A stretch of DNA of 64,000 nucleotides from Gavia stellata (GCF_030936135.1 NC_082619.1:1181208-1245207), one strand, 5' to 3'. Positions 24,701-47,888 are shown, counted from the first letter of the stretch. Program-made: numbers and translations. Notes: generated by a model not told the origin, from the sequence alone.

Positions 24701-27700
24701 GCAGAGCTCCTCGCTTTCCCACTGCATGGACTGTGGGGTGGCATTGCACAGATGCGTGCAGGGCCAGCCACACCGCACGCACGCGTGCGTACGCTCCCGG
24801 TGTCTGTGGGTGAGGCTCGGTGAGCCCCTGGATGATCTGTATGCTGGCAGATAGAGGCATTCCTGGAGCAAATACCCCATTTATTATCATGACAGAGGAA
24901 AATGCCTCAGCCGCATTCCTGGGAGGAACAAGGGTCGAGGGGAAAACGCAATCCCTTTGCTGGGAGCCAGACAACCGAGAGATTTATAGAGGGGCAGGCA
25001 GACATAAACAAAGATGTGCACAGCAGGACCTCGGCCATCCTGCAGCATCCCCGAAGGGCAGCAGGAGGGAGGGAGGGAGGGCAGGCCACTCACCTTGGTG
25101 GCGGTGAAGACAATGATGTGTTGGACATCTCGCCAGGTAAGACATGGCCGCACCTGCAGCATCAGCGCGATCATCCCGGCTGCAAGGGGAGCGGCAGCTG
25201 ACGTCCCGGTGTGGCCCTCCGTGCAGCCCGTGCCCTTCTGCAAATCCCAGTCTGTTGTCACCTTCCGAGAAAGAGGAGAGATGCCTCCTGTCAGGCCACT
25301 GTTTGCCACGCTGGGGTGGCTGGGATAGGTACTGGAGCAACCAAGCACACAGTCCCGGCCCCGAGGCGTGCCCTTGCCACGCCAGCTCCACTGGCAGCCC
25401 ACGCTCAGTCGGTGACACAACTGCTGGCAAAAGCCCTGGGGACACAGGATAGTGTGCCCCCCACACTATACAAAGGGCACAAGAGACGGGGGCTCTGGGG
25501 GTCCCCACCATCTTCCTGGACACAGCTAAGAAATGAGCAATGCCCGAGCACAACGGGCAGAAACAGGGCCAGCAGCCGCACTCCTGGCAGAGAACAAGGC
25601 AGACGGCAGAGAGCTTGCGAGCGAGGGCAACCCGGGCGCCCTGCGTGGAGGCCGGGGTCCTCATTTACTGCATGAGCACCCCAGCAGTGTGCAGGGTGGT
25701 GCACAAGCTGGTGGGTTTTCTTGACAGCCCTGCAGCACTGATTTACTGCTTGCGTGTTTCCATCAGCAATGCTCACAGAATTTCTGTTGCTCTACCACAA
25801 GCGCGATGAGGAGGAAAAGATCCCCCACGGGCTGGCTGCATGCATGAAGGGGAAGCTTGGAAAACTGGGAGTGAGAGGGGAGAAAAGACGGAGTCAGCAG
25901 CTCTCCTCCCCAGCAGCCTGGGCCCCCCCAGCCAGCCCTCTCCTCCAGCACCAAGGGCCCTCAGGGGCGCCCAATTATCATTTGCTGAGGACGGTGAAAA
26001 CCTTCTCCACTGCAGGACGCCTTTGGCCGGGCTGAGCTGACCGTCCTGGGGGAGAGAGGAGCTAACCCAGCCCCTGCTGCACTGCTGCGACGGCAATTAC
26101 AAGGGCGCTTTGTGCAGCCAGCAGTGCCTTTCCCCGCTCTGCCAGGCAGCCAGCCCAGCCAGGTGTGTCTGTTTAAACGAGGTCTGCCCCAGGTGAACAG
26201 ATGGGAAAGCCTCTGAGCAGGGAGAGGGTGCGAGGTTTGGCACAGAGCGGGAATCAGAGTGCAACAACCCAGGCAGGGGAGAGCACTGCTGCACACAATG
26301 CTGGGCCAAACAGTTGGGATTCTCTGCACCATGCCAGGGCACACAGCAGCCTTTGCAGGGGACCACAGACACTCACACAGCTCCTTCACGCCCCTTCCTA
26401 AGAGATACGCTATGTCAGAAGGAAAAGGAGGGACTACGGCTGAGCGCCCACAGTCCCTCGCCGAGGGGCACCTCCCGCCTTCTGCGACCCCAGGGAAACA
26501 CGGGCAGCGAAAGGCGAGCTGGAGCAGCGGGGCAGCACCCAGTCCGAATACAGCACACCAAGGCCAGCATCCAGAGTCTGACCCCCTTTGTACAAGGCTT
26601 TCAGACAAAAAGAGAAAGTTCTCTGGGTGCCCAAGGATTCCCCCTCCAGTGGAAAGACATGGGGAGGTGGTCCTAAACCCCCTGCCTGCATGAACCACAT
26701 CTACTCTGTCCGTTTCCCAGCTGTCTCTTCTGCATGGGCAGCTTCCCCCCAGACAGGAGGGAGGAATTTGCAGCACATGAGCTTTCTTTCTCTGTGTGGT
26801 TGCTGAGATCAGGCTGGGAGACAGGAGGGGCAGCCAGAGATCCCGTCATCCTCCCTCAGCCAAGACCAGAACAACAACAAGAGCAGGGCAGCAGCAGGGG
26901 GAGAGGGTCAGGGATTAGCAGCTGAAAAGCCTGGAAACATTTCCCAGGCAGTTCCTGGCCAGGACATGGGTACCCAGCAAAAACCAGTACAAGGTGGGAA
27001 GGATGACGCCACAGTCGAGAGATACTGCCTGGTGCTGGGAGTTGGGATGCAAACAATCCTGTGCGGGGCTGAGGCGAGCGGCTCAGGCAGCTTCTCCTCA
27101 GGGGAAGGGCAGGAAAGCACCTTTGCAGCCACTGTTTGCAGTGTTTAGCTAAGGATAAGGAACAGCAGCTTTACACTGCTCTGGACCACAGACGGTTGCT
27201 CTGTCCTGTGGGAGGAATAGCCAAGGCACAGCAGGGTCTCACGCAGGCACTGCTCCCCTCGACCCTGCTCGCAGCCAGCTTGGCTACCGAGGCTGGACCA
27301 GCTCTTGCGAGAAGCTTCTGATTCCAGCCAATGTCCCTGGGACCTTTGGAAGTGAAATCTCTAGCTCTGCTCCCCACGTGTGAAAACCAGCACCGGTTCA
27401 GGGAGAGGCACACACACACCAAACTCCAACACCGCAGATGATCTCCAGGGTACTCTGGACGCATGCACAGAGCTGTGCTACCTTAGGACCAAAATACTGA
27501 TTCAAATCTGCTGCTGCTGCAGCTTGAGAGCCGCTACTCATAGGGACCTCAAGCTCACCATAAAGAGTTCTGGGACACCCTCGCTTCAGGGACAGCACAT
27601 CCCAGTTGAGAAGCCATGAATGCATAGTTTCCTTTGGAGAGAGAGACAGAGAGAGAGGGGAACTGGGCCTTAACTAAACAACTTCAGGGGAAACTCAAGG

Positions 27701-30700
27701 CAGTTACAGTTTGGGACCTTCCTCATCTTCACTGCTGACCACAGCGTCGTTCCTCTGCGGAGGGACCACACGGGACTGTGCAGAGCACACAGAGCCTCGA
27801 AAGAGGCAGCGGGAGGTTCCCAAATTATGCCACCGCACTGCAAACCGAACGTGTCCATCTCCCTGGGCTCCCCATGGGGAGACAGCCTGCACTGTCAAAA
27901 GCTGTAGGTTTTGTTGCCTTCTATGCTTGACTCCATAACATTCTGCCAGCTGTTAACAATTCCAACTTGTGCTCGGACGCTGCACGTCCTACAAAGAACA
28001 CCCGGAGCAGCATAAACTTTCAGTAGGAAATGCAGCTAGTGCCAGAAGCCGTATTAAATTCTTCCCATTAAGGAAACCACACAACGTTTATAGTCTGGTG
28101 AAAGAAAAAAACCCAGCAGATGGCTGCTGAGACGTTAACTCTGACATCACTGAAGCACAGTTAAAAGGCGTTTAGGAGCAGACTATCCTCCAGAAAAAGG
28201 GGCGTGTAAGTTTTAACATGGCACGGGCTCGCTAAAGGAGCGATCACGGTACTGCAAAGAAACAGGGCGCCTCTCTGGCACATGCCGTGCCTAGGCTATG
28301 CGGGGCACGTCGTCCCGGCTCCCCAGTGGAATACCAGCTTCCGCGTTAGTGTCCCTTAAGGCCAGTAATCGAAATGAAGGGGCATTTGAGACCTTCAAAG
28401 TGCTCTCACCAGCAGCAGGCTTGGGGGAAGCTGGACATAAACCCAAAACTCTGTAACTCATGATGAAAGTGCAGCAGAGCCTTGCTTGGCTGCCGTTTCC
28501 TTTTTCCCTAGCGTCAGTAATTTCCAAACCAGCTTGGGACAATTGAAGTTATTTCTGAAAGGAAAATTTAGCGCCATTCTGGGTTTTACTTTCCCTGCCG
28601 CACAAGCTGAGCCATTGCTCCAGGCAGATTGTGCTGTGCTCTAGTTAGGCACAGATTCTTGCCCTGGCTCTGGACTGCAAGCCGAGCTTCCTGAGTCCCA
28701 ACCAGGTGGCTGAGGAGCCCAGGCTCTCCCTGTTCCCCCGGTTTACCCAGCACGCGGGGAAGCCTGTTTGACAAGCCTGCATTCTGTTCCTCTGCGGCAG
28801 GCACAGAGCCACGGCTGCACGTCCCTGCTCACAGGAGCACCTAGGCACCGTCCCTCATCTGTCAGGCCCCCAGAGACCCCGGAGCACACGCTGCTGATGC
28901 TGATCTGCCACTGGGACCTCACTGCCTCATCGGCTTTGCCAGGAAAGTGCCTTTGGGAGCTGCCCGTCCTGACGAGAGATCCTCCTGATGCCTGCCAAGC
29001 CTGGGACAACCCAACCCCAAACAGTCAGGCCTGGGAGCCAGTGACATTTACCTCAAGCTGCCCCAGGGTGGTTTGGGCTCTGCAGTCCCTGCTGGCACCG
29101 CAGGACAGGAACGGGTCATGGCCATACGGGCTGGTTAGCCTGACAGCCGCCCGAGCGCACCAGCACCAAGGGAGGAACATGCTGGGTCAGGCCTGGGGCT
29201 GGTGAAAACAGGCCCAGCTGCTTGGCTCGGGCAAAAAGGACATTTTGTTGACAAGAAGTCATTTTTTGGCAAAAAAAGGAAAAGCTGATAAAAATATTCT
29301 GTAAAATTCAGCTGGGAGAAGCACACGTGCCAGAACAGAGAAGGAGCTGGGGCCAAGTAGTTTAAAGAGCCCGATGCTGCTCCCAGCCCTCCGTGCTCAT
29401 CTGTGCTCCTGCATCCCTTCGGAGCAGAAGCAAGGGGGGCTGGCTGGGCAGGGTGTGCCGCAGCCCACACAGAGCTGAGCCGCAGCTGCTCCTGTCCCTT
29501 TCTCTTCAGGAAAGCCCACAGTGGCATGGGAGTCTCACTCCAGGCTTCCTCCTCGCTGCGCAAAGGGAGCACACACAGAGCTGGCATAAAGCTTGTTTTC
29601 TGCCGGCTGTCCCCGGGGCTGAGCCGGGGGAGCTCCCCGGACGACATTGCCAGGGAGACAGTGTGCAGGAATTTCTTAGGGGTCACCCAAGTGGCCCCAG
29701 TCCCAGAAGATGTCTGCCTGCAGTTCCCAGCAGCGCAGAGCAGGGATGCAAGGGAGCACAGTCCCTGTCCCTTTCGGTCTGACATCCTGCCTGCGCTTGA
29801 GGCGGCAAACATGACACACGTAGGATCTGCATTTGTGGCCCGGAACTCGGTGTGCCCGCGAACACCCTTGCAGAGAGAGAGTCACCGCACCGCAAGTTAT
29901 AGGCTGACAGATAGCGACGACATGGGGAACAACTAGAAATAGGAACCTCCCTCTCAGAGCACTATTTATGTAGGACCTAGATAAAAATCACGTTCATTCC
30001 CTGCCTCACAGAGGAACCCAACTACCAGCGTAAGGCAGATGTGTGGCAATCACAAGGGACAGAGCTTCATCCCTTCTCCACACTGGGCTGTTCCAGCCCC
30101 ACGGCCAGGTGTGGTCAGCAGAGCACAGGGGAAGCCATGCGCCTTGCATGGTACTCACAATGCTCCTCATCATCTTGTCCCCACCGCTGAAGGTCACCGC
30201 TAACATGGAGGCACATTCCTCGGCATAGAACGGCATGGAGCCCGTCTCATCCACCGCGCCTGGGAAAAAGTAAAAGGCATCGACCGTATGAAGCCTGTTT
30301 CGGTTTAACTGCTGAAATTGCAAGGTGACAAGCCCCTGAGGACCTGTCCTGCTAGCTGTGCTTTTTCACAGGCTGGGAGCTGGGCAGGGAAATCGGACCC
30401 AAGCCTGCATTTTTCATGGCTGGAAGGAAGATCTACAGGAAAGGCAGCCACAATAAATAACCTTTCACTGTGCTTAGTATTACACAGATCTTCTACCCCT
30501 CATGTAGCGTCTGCCCTCGAAAAAATGTATTAGACGTTTCTTTTCTAACACATGTGATAGAAATACTGCATTTGAGGTCACTCCCTCAACAAGGCAGTGT
30601 ATCTGTCACAGCCCCAGAGATGGAGGCCTGAACGCAGGCAGGAGTTTCTTTGGCCTCCACTTGCTCTGTAGGGCAAAAGAAAACTGCAGACTTGAGGGCT

Positions 30701-33700
30701 GAAGCCCAGCACCTCTACACACTGCCACGTTCATTCACAGAGGACAGACACTTTCCCGCAGATTCCCACTATCCACCCAGCTTCCAACTGGGCAGGTTTT
30801 GCGCTTTTGGGATGATCTCATTTTTCCATGCTGGGAAGGAGCGAGACAGAAGACAGACGCACTCACCTATCGTGACGGTGTAGATGGAATTGGCATAACC
30901 ATCATAGTTGCAGTTGTCGCTGTGTTGCCCGCCGTTGCCACTGGCCACGACGAAAATGCTCCCAAAGCCCCTGCGACCCGCTATCACGCCATGCTGCAGG
31001 GCAGCCTGCGGAGAAGGAACCATCGCTGGTCAGGGCGTGTAGGCAGGCAGGCCCTTCCCGGGCCCTTCCCCGCTGACCCCAGCAGGTTTCTGCCAGCAGC
31101 CGTGGCTGGCACGCGCGGCTGTGAGCCGTGGGAGAGCAGGGCTCTCCCGGACCTCGTGGCGCACCTGGCTGCCAACCCAGGTACAGACGGACACGTGCGC
31201 CTCTCCTGAGCTGGGGGAGCGTTCACCCTGCGGACTGCTCTCAGGCACAGGACGTGCCGGAAAGCTCTGTCCTGGCATCTCCATCCAGCAACCAAAGCCC
31301 ACGCTCCGAGATTTCAATAACCAGCCCTGCCAAGTACTCGGGCTGATAGTGGGGCCAGCCACAACCCCTCTGGGACATATTTCACCCGGCTAGCAGAGTC
31401 AGGGAATTGTGTCTGTTACAGCCCCGAGCAGACATCAAGATTCCAGAGCGAGTGTGTTACAAAGGCAGTGATGTGGCCAACATCTGGTCTGGGGAATGGC
31501 CTGTCTATAGCCTATCTATAACTTACTAAGATTTTAAGTGGATTCTGCATTAAAAATAAAAAAGAGAAAAAGGAAAAGCAACCTTTCAGGCAATCACAGC
31601 ACAAAGACTGACCAGCATTTGAACTCCAGAGGAAACACAGCAGCCCTAGCCCTCCCAACTTCAGCGGGGCTCACTCTGGAGCTGGCTTTTCTGGGGCATC
31701 GAGGCTTTCCTGCTGACAGGGACTACCCACATGTGGCTGCTGCCCTTTTGCAAGGCCCCAGCTCCCACATACACTTGGGCTTTGCCTTTGCTGAGAAACA
31801 CAACCACACCAGCCCCGCTTGGGAAGCACATTTCCAGGCCGACACGTTGCACAGGCATCATTTCTGCCTAGATAAAGGATGTGTGTCTGATGGGCAAGCA
31901 AGAAAGCAATCCCGCTGGAAACCAACCCTCCTCCTCTGCCCTCCCTTTGGCAGGTGAAGGCACATACTGCATTGGCCAGAAAGCCCTCCAGATGCTCTGC
32001 TGTCGTAAAGCAAGCTTTGCTTGTGCTCTGTGAGCTCCCAGAGCTTGTTACAGCTGTCTCTGCATGCAGGAAGAGAATAAATTAACTTGCAGAACTGGAA
32101 ACCATTTGTCATCGTGAACTGATGGGTCAGTTGTCAGCGTTGCTCCGAACAGCACAGTAACTGCTATCTTGCAGTTAGAAAAGTACAGCAAAAGGCTGCC
32201 AAGCAGAAGAGAAATGAAGCAGAACCACGTCCCAGGAGCACTGCAGTGTCATTTTTGGGGCCCCCTCTGGGACCCCTTGCTGTGGCACCCGGGCAGCGGG
32301 AGCCAGGCGCAGGTGGCCGGGTGTGTTTTGCAGCGGTTCTGCAGCACGGGCACTGCGAGAACGCTGCAATGGCCTGGGAAGGAGCTTCAGCTCTGATGCT
32401 TCCCCCCACCGTGGTGCCACTGAGAGCGAATGCAGCCATCGCCCCATCCCCTTCCTTACTGCTAACATTTGAAGGCACGCTCCCTGCCTTGAGAACCACC
32501 CCTAGCACTAGGAATGCTCAGTCTCCTGAGCGGGGAGCATCCCCGGGATTGCAAAAGTTGTCAGAATAATACCACACGTTGCGAAAGAGCATTTTCCTGC
32601 TGCAACCAGCCTCTTCTTGGAAAGCTCATCTAATGCTGCCTGAATGCTGCCCTCCCACAGCAACCTCACCTCTCCCCACTGCACGGTAACATGCAACACC
32701 TCCGCTGGCAGCAATGGAAGCAAATAAACGTGCGCTGCACCAGAGCAACACCCTTCCTTGCCTGTCCAGGCAGGCAAGAAACCAGAAGCACCAGAGGGCT
32801 GGCCCAGGGGTGACCGTACTGCTGGGACTGTTTTTTACCTTTCCCAGTTGATGGGGGCCATCCACGGTTTTCCCATCATCATCTGGACCCCAGCTGCAAA
32901 GAGAGACACCGTGAAGTGACAGCCCCAGGAGTCGCAGACAGCGACTCTTCCTCCCATTACACTTTGCCGTTACAGCGAGGTCACCAGCTACTCCCTGCAC
33001 CACGACTGGGATCGGAGGGCACTGTACTTTCCCATCCGTCAGGTTGGCCCCTTGCTGCTGGGATATCACTGTTGTGTTTGCACTGTGCCCCTGGGTCAGA
33101 TTCCAGTGGACAAAATGTTTGATTTTTATTTAACAACCAGCTTCTGACACATTCCAGTCCCCTCCCCAACCACAGTGGGGGCCACAGTGCCCCCTCCAGC
33201 TCAGCCAGCCTGCAGGATGTGCTGCAGCAGTGCTCAGAAGGTGGCCTTGCAACCATAGGTGCCGTGCACAGCCCGGGCCAGCTCTCCAGTAACAGGAATA
33301 CTGATGTTACTCTTAACAGCAGTGACAAAGAACCCCACCTTACACGCCCGGCTGCAAACCCCCTCGAGGTTCAGAGCCCCTGCGATAGCCTAAGTGCAGG
33401 GCACAGGCAGGCACAGAGCCCAGGGGGACAGTCAGGGTGTCCCCTCTGTGGGACAGACCGGCCACGCTCACAGGACCCACAAAAGCGGTACTGCTTTCGG
33501 TGCCTCAAGGCTAGCTGGAGCCACAGGAGGAGAGGAGGTGGTGTGAGCATTCAGCCACGAACTGCAACCCCCTCCCCAGGCAGAGAGGGGCCCATGGCCC
33601 TTTGCTGGGTGTCGGCGTGGCCCGGCTCAGGGTTCCCTTGGGGCTCACCTGCAGCTGTAGATGTCATTGATCTGATAGTGCTTGTTGAAGGCGACGGCCT

Positions 33701-36700
33701 CCATGCTGTCGGTGAGGGGCCCATCCAGCACTCGGATGCCTGCAGGACAAAGGACAATGAAATGTGACCAAGTGGATCAAAGTAAGCTGTGTAAACAGGG
33801 CAAACAAATTCCTTGGCAGGTTCCCACTGGCGACACTCGCTCTCCCAGACTGACCGAACCAGATCTCTCGGAGCTGTAACCCTGCAGATCAGTCCGCAGG
33901 GGCTAGATGCGCACGAGGGTCTGGGATTGTAGGTGCACCCTCATGCACAGCTCCACATCCTCTGCCGGATGTGGCTTTTCTGCCAAGCAAGTCCTCCAGT
34001 CCCACTACCAGAACCAAGATGGTGACGGGGACAGCACAACCGAACACCAGCTGGGCTCACTCCCACGCACCCTTGAGCCCCCCTACTCAGAACACTGCTC
34101 CCCAGGGGCTTCTGCACATCCCACACTCAGTTAGCCCGCTGCTTTTCAGGGCTAGTCCCTGCCCGGAGCAATTGCTTCCCCTTCCAAGTCGCCAAACAGC
34201 CAGGCATCGCTTTGGGATGGATGGCACGCTTGCCTGCTGAGGGAAGGGCTCAGGAGATGCAAGACGTCCCAACTACTGTGCTCAGACCAGGAGGGCAAGG
34301 CCACCTCTCCAACAAAGCCAATGAAGGCTCAGTGCTGACTTTTCAGCGACCCAAACCAGTGATAATGACCGTTGTGCACCACAGTTTAGGCTGGCAAAGG
34401 ATGTTACAAATGGAAACCAGGCAAGCATCTCAATGAAGTCGATTTATAAACAGCGCAGCCGCCCACCCATCTCAGCTCTTGCCTGACACAGCACACGCGG
34501 CTTTTCACTGTCGCATCTGAGCCTCCCCCATGGAGGAGCGGAGCCGCCCAGCTAGGGATGTGCTGGCTCTCCCTGCGCCGGCTGGCACAGCGCTGGCTCC
34601 AGCACTTCCACGCTGCCAGGGCAGTCTCCCTGTCCCTCGCAGAGCTCGAGGCTGCCCCGCTGTGCTCACCCTGCAAGGCCAGGCACAGCTTTGGAGAACT
34701 GAAGCCCGCAGAAGTGCCAGGTCCTGCCTGAGCAGCCCAGGGTTAAACCCTCCCTATTCCCCATGCTGCAGCTAAACTATGAGCTCATCTTTCCTTCTGC
34801 CAGCTGGGCTTTGCCAGCAGTGTCTGCCCGCAGCCTCCCAGGCCGGCTGGAGCCCAGGGACTCTGCTGTGCCACGACCAGGTGGCTGCTCAGGGAGCACC
34901 CCGTCGGGGTGAGGTAAGGAGGGAGCCGAGCACAGGGCAGGGGTGCAGAGCCGTGTGCAGTGCCCTTGGACAAGCTCCGGGTTCCTCAACACCCTGCTGG
35001 CATCCAGGGGCCCACCCGCTCCCCAGCCCTGCTGTCTCAGCCAGGCAACGTGGCACCACCTGCCAGGTACGCAGAGAATCACATCCCAGGCTGCAGCGCA
35101 GCAGCACTGTCCTCTGCTCTGCCAGGGACGCATCCTGCCTGGCACAGAGATCTCGCCTCCCTCCCTGAAGGACCGTGAGAGCTCTGGAGACAGCTGAGGC
35201 CACAGCGGCACATTCCCTGGCTTTGGAGAGGAGAGATGCGCAGCCGGACCCTCGTGCCCCGTCCACCCGCACGAGGCAGGCCTGAGACCAAGGGCCGGAG
35301 GATTGTGAGGGATTGGCAGACATTAGCTTCCCCGCTGCCTCCAGATACAGCCTGCAGTGCTGCATTGGAGTGGGCATGTCGTTGCACGTTTGCCTGGCTC
35401 AGGCTGCACGGTACAAATGTGCATCTGCCAAAAGCTTTGTGGCGGGGCAGGCGGCGTGCTGGGAGTACTCTGGAAAAGCTGCCACAGCACACACCTATCC
35501 CGCTCTGCCAGGAACTGGCTCCTCTGAAGAGGAGCCTAGGCAGCCGCCGGTTCCTCCCCCTGACAGACCAACCAGCCTGAGCAAGGCACCGGCTGACTCA
35601 GAGCCGCTTCGGCCAAGCCGCCCCTCCCACAGAGCCGTGCCCCGGCCCCACGGCATCAGAGGTGAGACAGCCGGGCATGAACACAGCACGTTGGGGTGCT
35701 GCAGCGTGCACGTACCTGCGATGCGGCTCCCGTAGGCAACTCCCACTGTGCAGAAGCTGTTGTTTGGCACGGCTGCAATCTCCCCGGCGCAGCGGGTCCC
35801 GTGGTGGTTGCCGTTCTCCTCGTCAGGGTGAGGCATGGGGTCGGGGTCATTGGAGTTCAAGTCATAGCTGCCTTCTGGGCTCTGAAAACAGACCTCCGGT
35901 CACGACTCAAGGCTCTGCTCTCCTCTCTTCGGGAAAAGCAGGGCTTCAGAGCATGCTACGCCGGCTGAAACACCGCTTGGAAGTCACGGGAACTTCGGGG
36001 CTGCTTCCACACAGGGCTGCAGCTCAACAGTGCTATCTGCTGCTGTGGGAAGGGGACCAACAGAGGCAGCTTGAGCAGCTGCTGTGGGTCAGAGGGAGGC
36101 CAGCTCTCGCGTCTAAGCAGCTTCCTCCCGAGGGAGCACAAAGGCTGGTAACCCCGCAACTGGGTGCAGAATCTCCCAGGGAAAGGTTTGCTGCTGGCAC
36201 TTCCCGCCCTGGCTGAGCTCCCGCTGTGCCGCCTGACCCGCCGGAGGCCTTCGCCAGCCGCGTCGCCTCGCCCAGCCTCCAGCCCGCCCTCGCGCCTTCC
36301 CGCTGCAGAGCCGGCACTCACGTAATTTGGCTGTATGTCTTTGATGGTGTGCTCCACACCGTCGTCCACCACCACCACCGTCACACCGCGCCCCGTCACG
36401 TTCCGCTCCCAGACGCCTGTGACATTGATGTCCTTTCCGGGGCTCTTGCGGTTGTTCTAAGCACCAGGAAGGGCAGCGAGGGGAGAGGAAAAGCAGAGCA
36501 GTGGGTCAGCTCTGAGGAAAAGGACTCCCAGACCTTTCAGACACGCTGGCTACTGTGCATGGGGCCGGGCTGGGAGCACAGGGAGGAGTCACAGGACAGT
36601 CACGGGAGATTTGTTTGACACGGAGAGCAAGCAACAGGGACACGAAGCAGAGTGCCCAGTGCCGCAGGGCCAACACTGCGCTCCAGCCTGCTAACCATAC

Positions 36701-37407
36701 AGCATGCTCTGGCCGAAAGCCCTCTGCCCACCCCAGCGCCACTGGTGTGGGGCCAGCAGCAGGAGCTGCCTCCTCCCGTTATCGCGGCAAGCGCACGGCG
36801 AGCAGGGCGAGCTCTCAGCGTGCTTCCTCCTTGCTGCAAGGACAGAAAGCGACTGTTTTGCCTGCCACGTGACAGCTCACTTGCAGCCACACAAACAGCC
36901 CGAGCCTGCTGGCACAACGGGAGCCGGAAAACCACTCACCAGATGCCACTGCTGGGGGTATTTGGGATCGTTAAAGTGCAGGCTGCGTTTGGAGCGCTTC
37001 AGAAGCTTCTGTTCCGAGTGCCACCGCACGCTGTCGTGCTGTGCAAACAAAGTGTCCACCGACCTCCTTATTGCTTCGGGTTCGCTTGCCGCGTGGCCGT
37101 CGGGCTGGTAGGTGAAGAGGTAATGGCCCTTGAGCTCCCCGACGCGGCCCATGTTCACCAGCCCCGCAGTCCGGGCCAGCTCCTCTGCCCGCTGCTCCAG
37201 CTCTTCCTCGGGCGCGTCCAAGCTGACAGCCCAAGTCAGCTTGCTGTGCCGGGCGTCAGTGCCAGGAGCGCACTCCCCGCCGCAGGCCAGTCCGTCTGAC
37301 GACGCGAGGGGGATCCAGGCAGCGCTCAGCCAAAGGCACGTGTGGATACAGAGTGCGGCCTCCATCCCTGCGCTCCATAGCGGCACCCTCCGCTTCCAAT
37401 GCGGCAT
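18741..37407 (-). CDS. PCSK7: Proprotein convertase subtilisin/kexin type 7 (PC7)
   Basis: Membrane-bound calcium-dependent serine endoprotease of the trans-Golgi and endosomes, cutting precursors after basic motifs. Minus-strand coding exons in order: 37407-36940, 36456-36322, 35881-35716, 33739-33649, 32893-32839, 31005-30867, 30259-30159, 25261-25094, 24040-23933, 22921-22819, 20468-20312, 20157-20063, 19896-19803, 19460-19343, 19151-18741. Sum 803 codons, 802 aa (human 785). Catalytic Asp187, His228 and Ser406, with oxyanion Asn329, fall at the same numbers as I recall for human. The prodomain ends KRSKR before Ser142, an autocleavage site. The P domain follows to about 640; a membrane helix ([17 protein letters not shown]) starts near 668; the cytosolic tail is acidic. 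The start [10 protein letters not shown] aligns with human MPKGRQKVP; an upstream TTG is not used. The second and third catalytic-domain introns are large. Confidence 0.97.
20469..22818 (-). other. PCSK7 intron, 2.3 kb
   Basis: Intron between the exon ending 22819 and the one beginning 20468. No coding exon, RNA gene or interspersed repeat was recognised. Confidence 0.5.
25262..30158 (-). other. Largest PCSK7 intron, 4.9 kb
   Basis: Splits the catalytic domain between DKMMRSI and [10 protein letters not shown], upstream of the active-site serine exon. It contains a short GA-rich tract near 27634-27660. No second gene or clear repeat family was recognised; short open frames on both strands show no similarity I know. 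Confidence 0.5.
31006..35715 (-). other. PCSK7 introns 3-5 with nothing recognised
   Basis: Introns 35715-33740, 33648-32894 and 32838-31006 flank the two small exons at 33649-33739 and 32839-32893. Sequence between them shows no recognised gene, RNA or repeat. Confidence 0.45.
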
Positions 37408-38800
37408 CAGACAGGCGGGCTGCAAACAGCAGAAAATAAAAACGGTGAGAACCTCTTCCGATCAAGAACAGGGCGGCTGCGGCCTCACCTAAAGGTCCCA
37501 CAGAGCCCCGCGGCTCCTGACTGGCAACGCCGGCACCCAGGCTTGCCCCTGGCACAGCAGAGATCGCCTTCCAGGGAACCCCAGCCAAGGCGGCTCCTCC
37601 CCAGCGGCGCAGCACTGGGAGGCCACACCCAGGCCGGGCAAGGATCGATCCCAACCGCTGCCCTGCCTGCCAAGGTGGTAGCCTTGGGCCAGAGCACACC
37701 GCGCTGCTGACTGGCAGGCGGAGGGCCACTTCCTCCTCTCGCCGTGGCCCGGCACCACGGAAAACTGGCAAGAAGCCACCGACGCGCAGCTCCCCAAAAA
37801 CAAAGGTCACGAGAAACGCCACGCTCCATGGGCACCTGCGGCCGAGAGGCGGTTCCTCTTCTGGGGGAGCCCCACCGAACTCGTTTCTCACCTGCTGTGT
37901 GGCCGGAGGAACCTGCTTTCCCCCGGCACGGGTGGAAATCACCGCCGAGCCCCGGTTCAACCCCTGTTCCACGAGCCACGGCACTGCACGGCGGGAAGCA
38001 CCTCCCGCCATCCCGCTCCGTTTCCCACGCCCACGGACGCGCCCTCACGCTGCCCGGAGATCGAGGCCCCCCGGCAGTTTGCCGGTAGTGACTACCCCAG
38101 CCGTTTTCCTCTCTCGGTCGGCTTCTCAGCCCGTGACACAACTCACCAGCTGCGGTCCGCGTTGGACACCGAGGCCCAGATTCCTCTCCCTAAACGAAAG
38201 GCTTTGACTGCCCGTCGCTGCCTTTACGCTCAAGAGACGGGCACCTCCCGAGAGCGACTGCACCCGCCGGAGCCCTACGGCGACCCGGGGCAGGCCCGGC
38301 GCTGCCCAGACGGCGCCGGGGAACACGGGCACGCCCGGGCTTCGGGCGGGAGCCCGAGTCCCGGAGGCCACAGCTGCGGGGCGGCTCGGGCAAGCCGGCC
38401 GTCGCCACGCAGCGCCGCGGGGCAGGCCGCTCCCCGCGCCTGCCGCCGCTCCCCCGGCCCCCGGGCGCCCGCCCGCCCCTGTCCCCGTCCCCCGCGCTGG
38501 GCCGGCCGCCTTCAGCCCTGGCTGGGCCCGCCGCGGCGGCGCGTCAGGGACGGCCGGGCCGCTGACCCCCGCCCGAGCGAGGGGGCGGCAGGGCCCGGGG
38601 GCCGCCCCGTCCCGCCCCCCCGCGCGGCCCGGGAGCGCGCCCCGCCCGGCCGCCCCCCGCTGCCCCGCCCGGCCGGGCCCCGGGCCCCGGGCCCCGTCCC
38701 GCCGCCCCGCCGGGCGCTCACCGGGCATGGGCCGGCGCCGCTGCCGGATGCCCGCGGCCGCTGACAGCGGCGTCACTTCCGCCCGCGGCGGCGCGGCCTC
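37408..38800 (-). other. PCSK7: PCSK7 5' leader: non-coding first exon and intron
   Basis: The coding first exon begins at an acceptor (exon edge 37419, read on the minus strand as TTTGCAG). A GTGAGCG donor on the minus strand (exon edge 38722) in the CpG island would end a non-coding first exon of unknown start. The intron between (38721-37420) holds no recognised feature. Confidence 0.5.
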
Positions 38801-38983
38801 CCCTCCGCCAGGGCGGCGCCCGCGGGCCGGCCGCGCCGCTCCGCGCCGCCGCTCCTGGCGCCGGAAGGGGCGGGGCGGCGGGGGCGCGGGCCGTGCCGCT
38901 CCGCTCCGCGCCGCTCCCGGCCGCTCCGCGCCGCGCCGCGCCCCGCCGGGCCCGGGCCCCGCCCCAGCCCCGCAGCGAGCCCC
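38723..38983. promoter_or_regulatory. Bidirectional CpG-island promoter of PCSK7 and RNF214
   Basis: Head-to-head genes: the PCSK7 leader exon runs left and RNF214 coding begins at 38984, under 300 bases apart. The island carries CGTCACTTCC at 38771-38780 (GGAAGTGACG on the minus strand), the same ten bases as in the SIDT2 promoter, plus a CCGGAAG ETS-like site and GGGGCGGGGC Sp1-like site near 38862-38876. No TATA box. Confidence 0.75.

Positions 38984-47888
<8,905 letters not shown>

Noticed and set aside
37423-37425. Upstream in-frame TTG as PCSK7 start
   Set aside because: It lies within the splice acceptor region (TTTGCAG), outside the exon. The ATG at 37405-37407 aligns with the human start.
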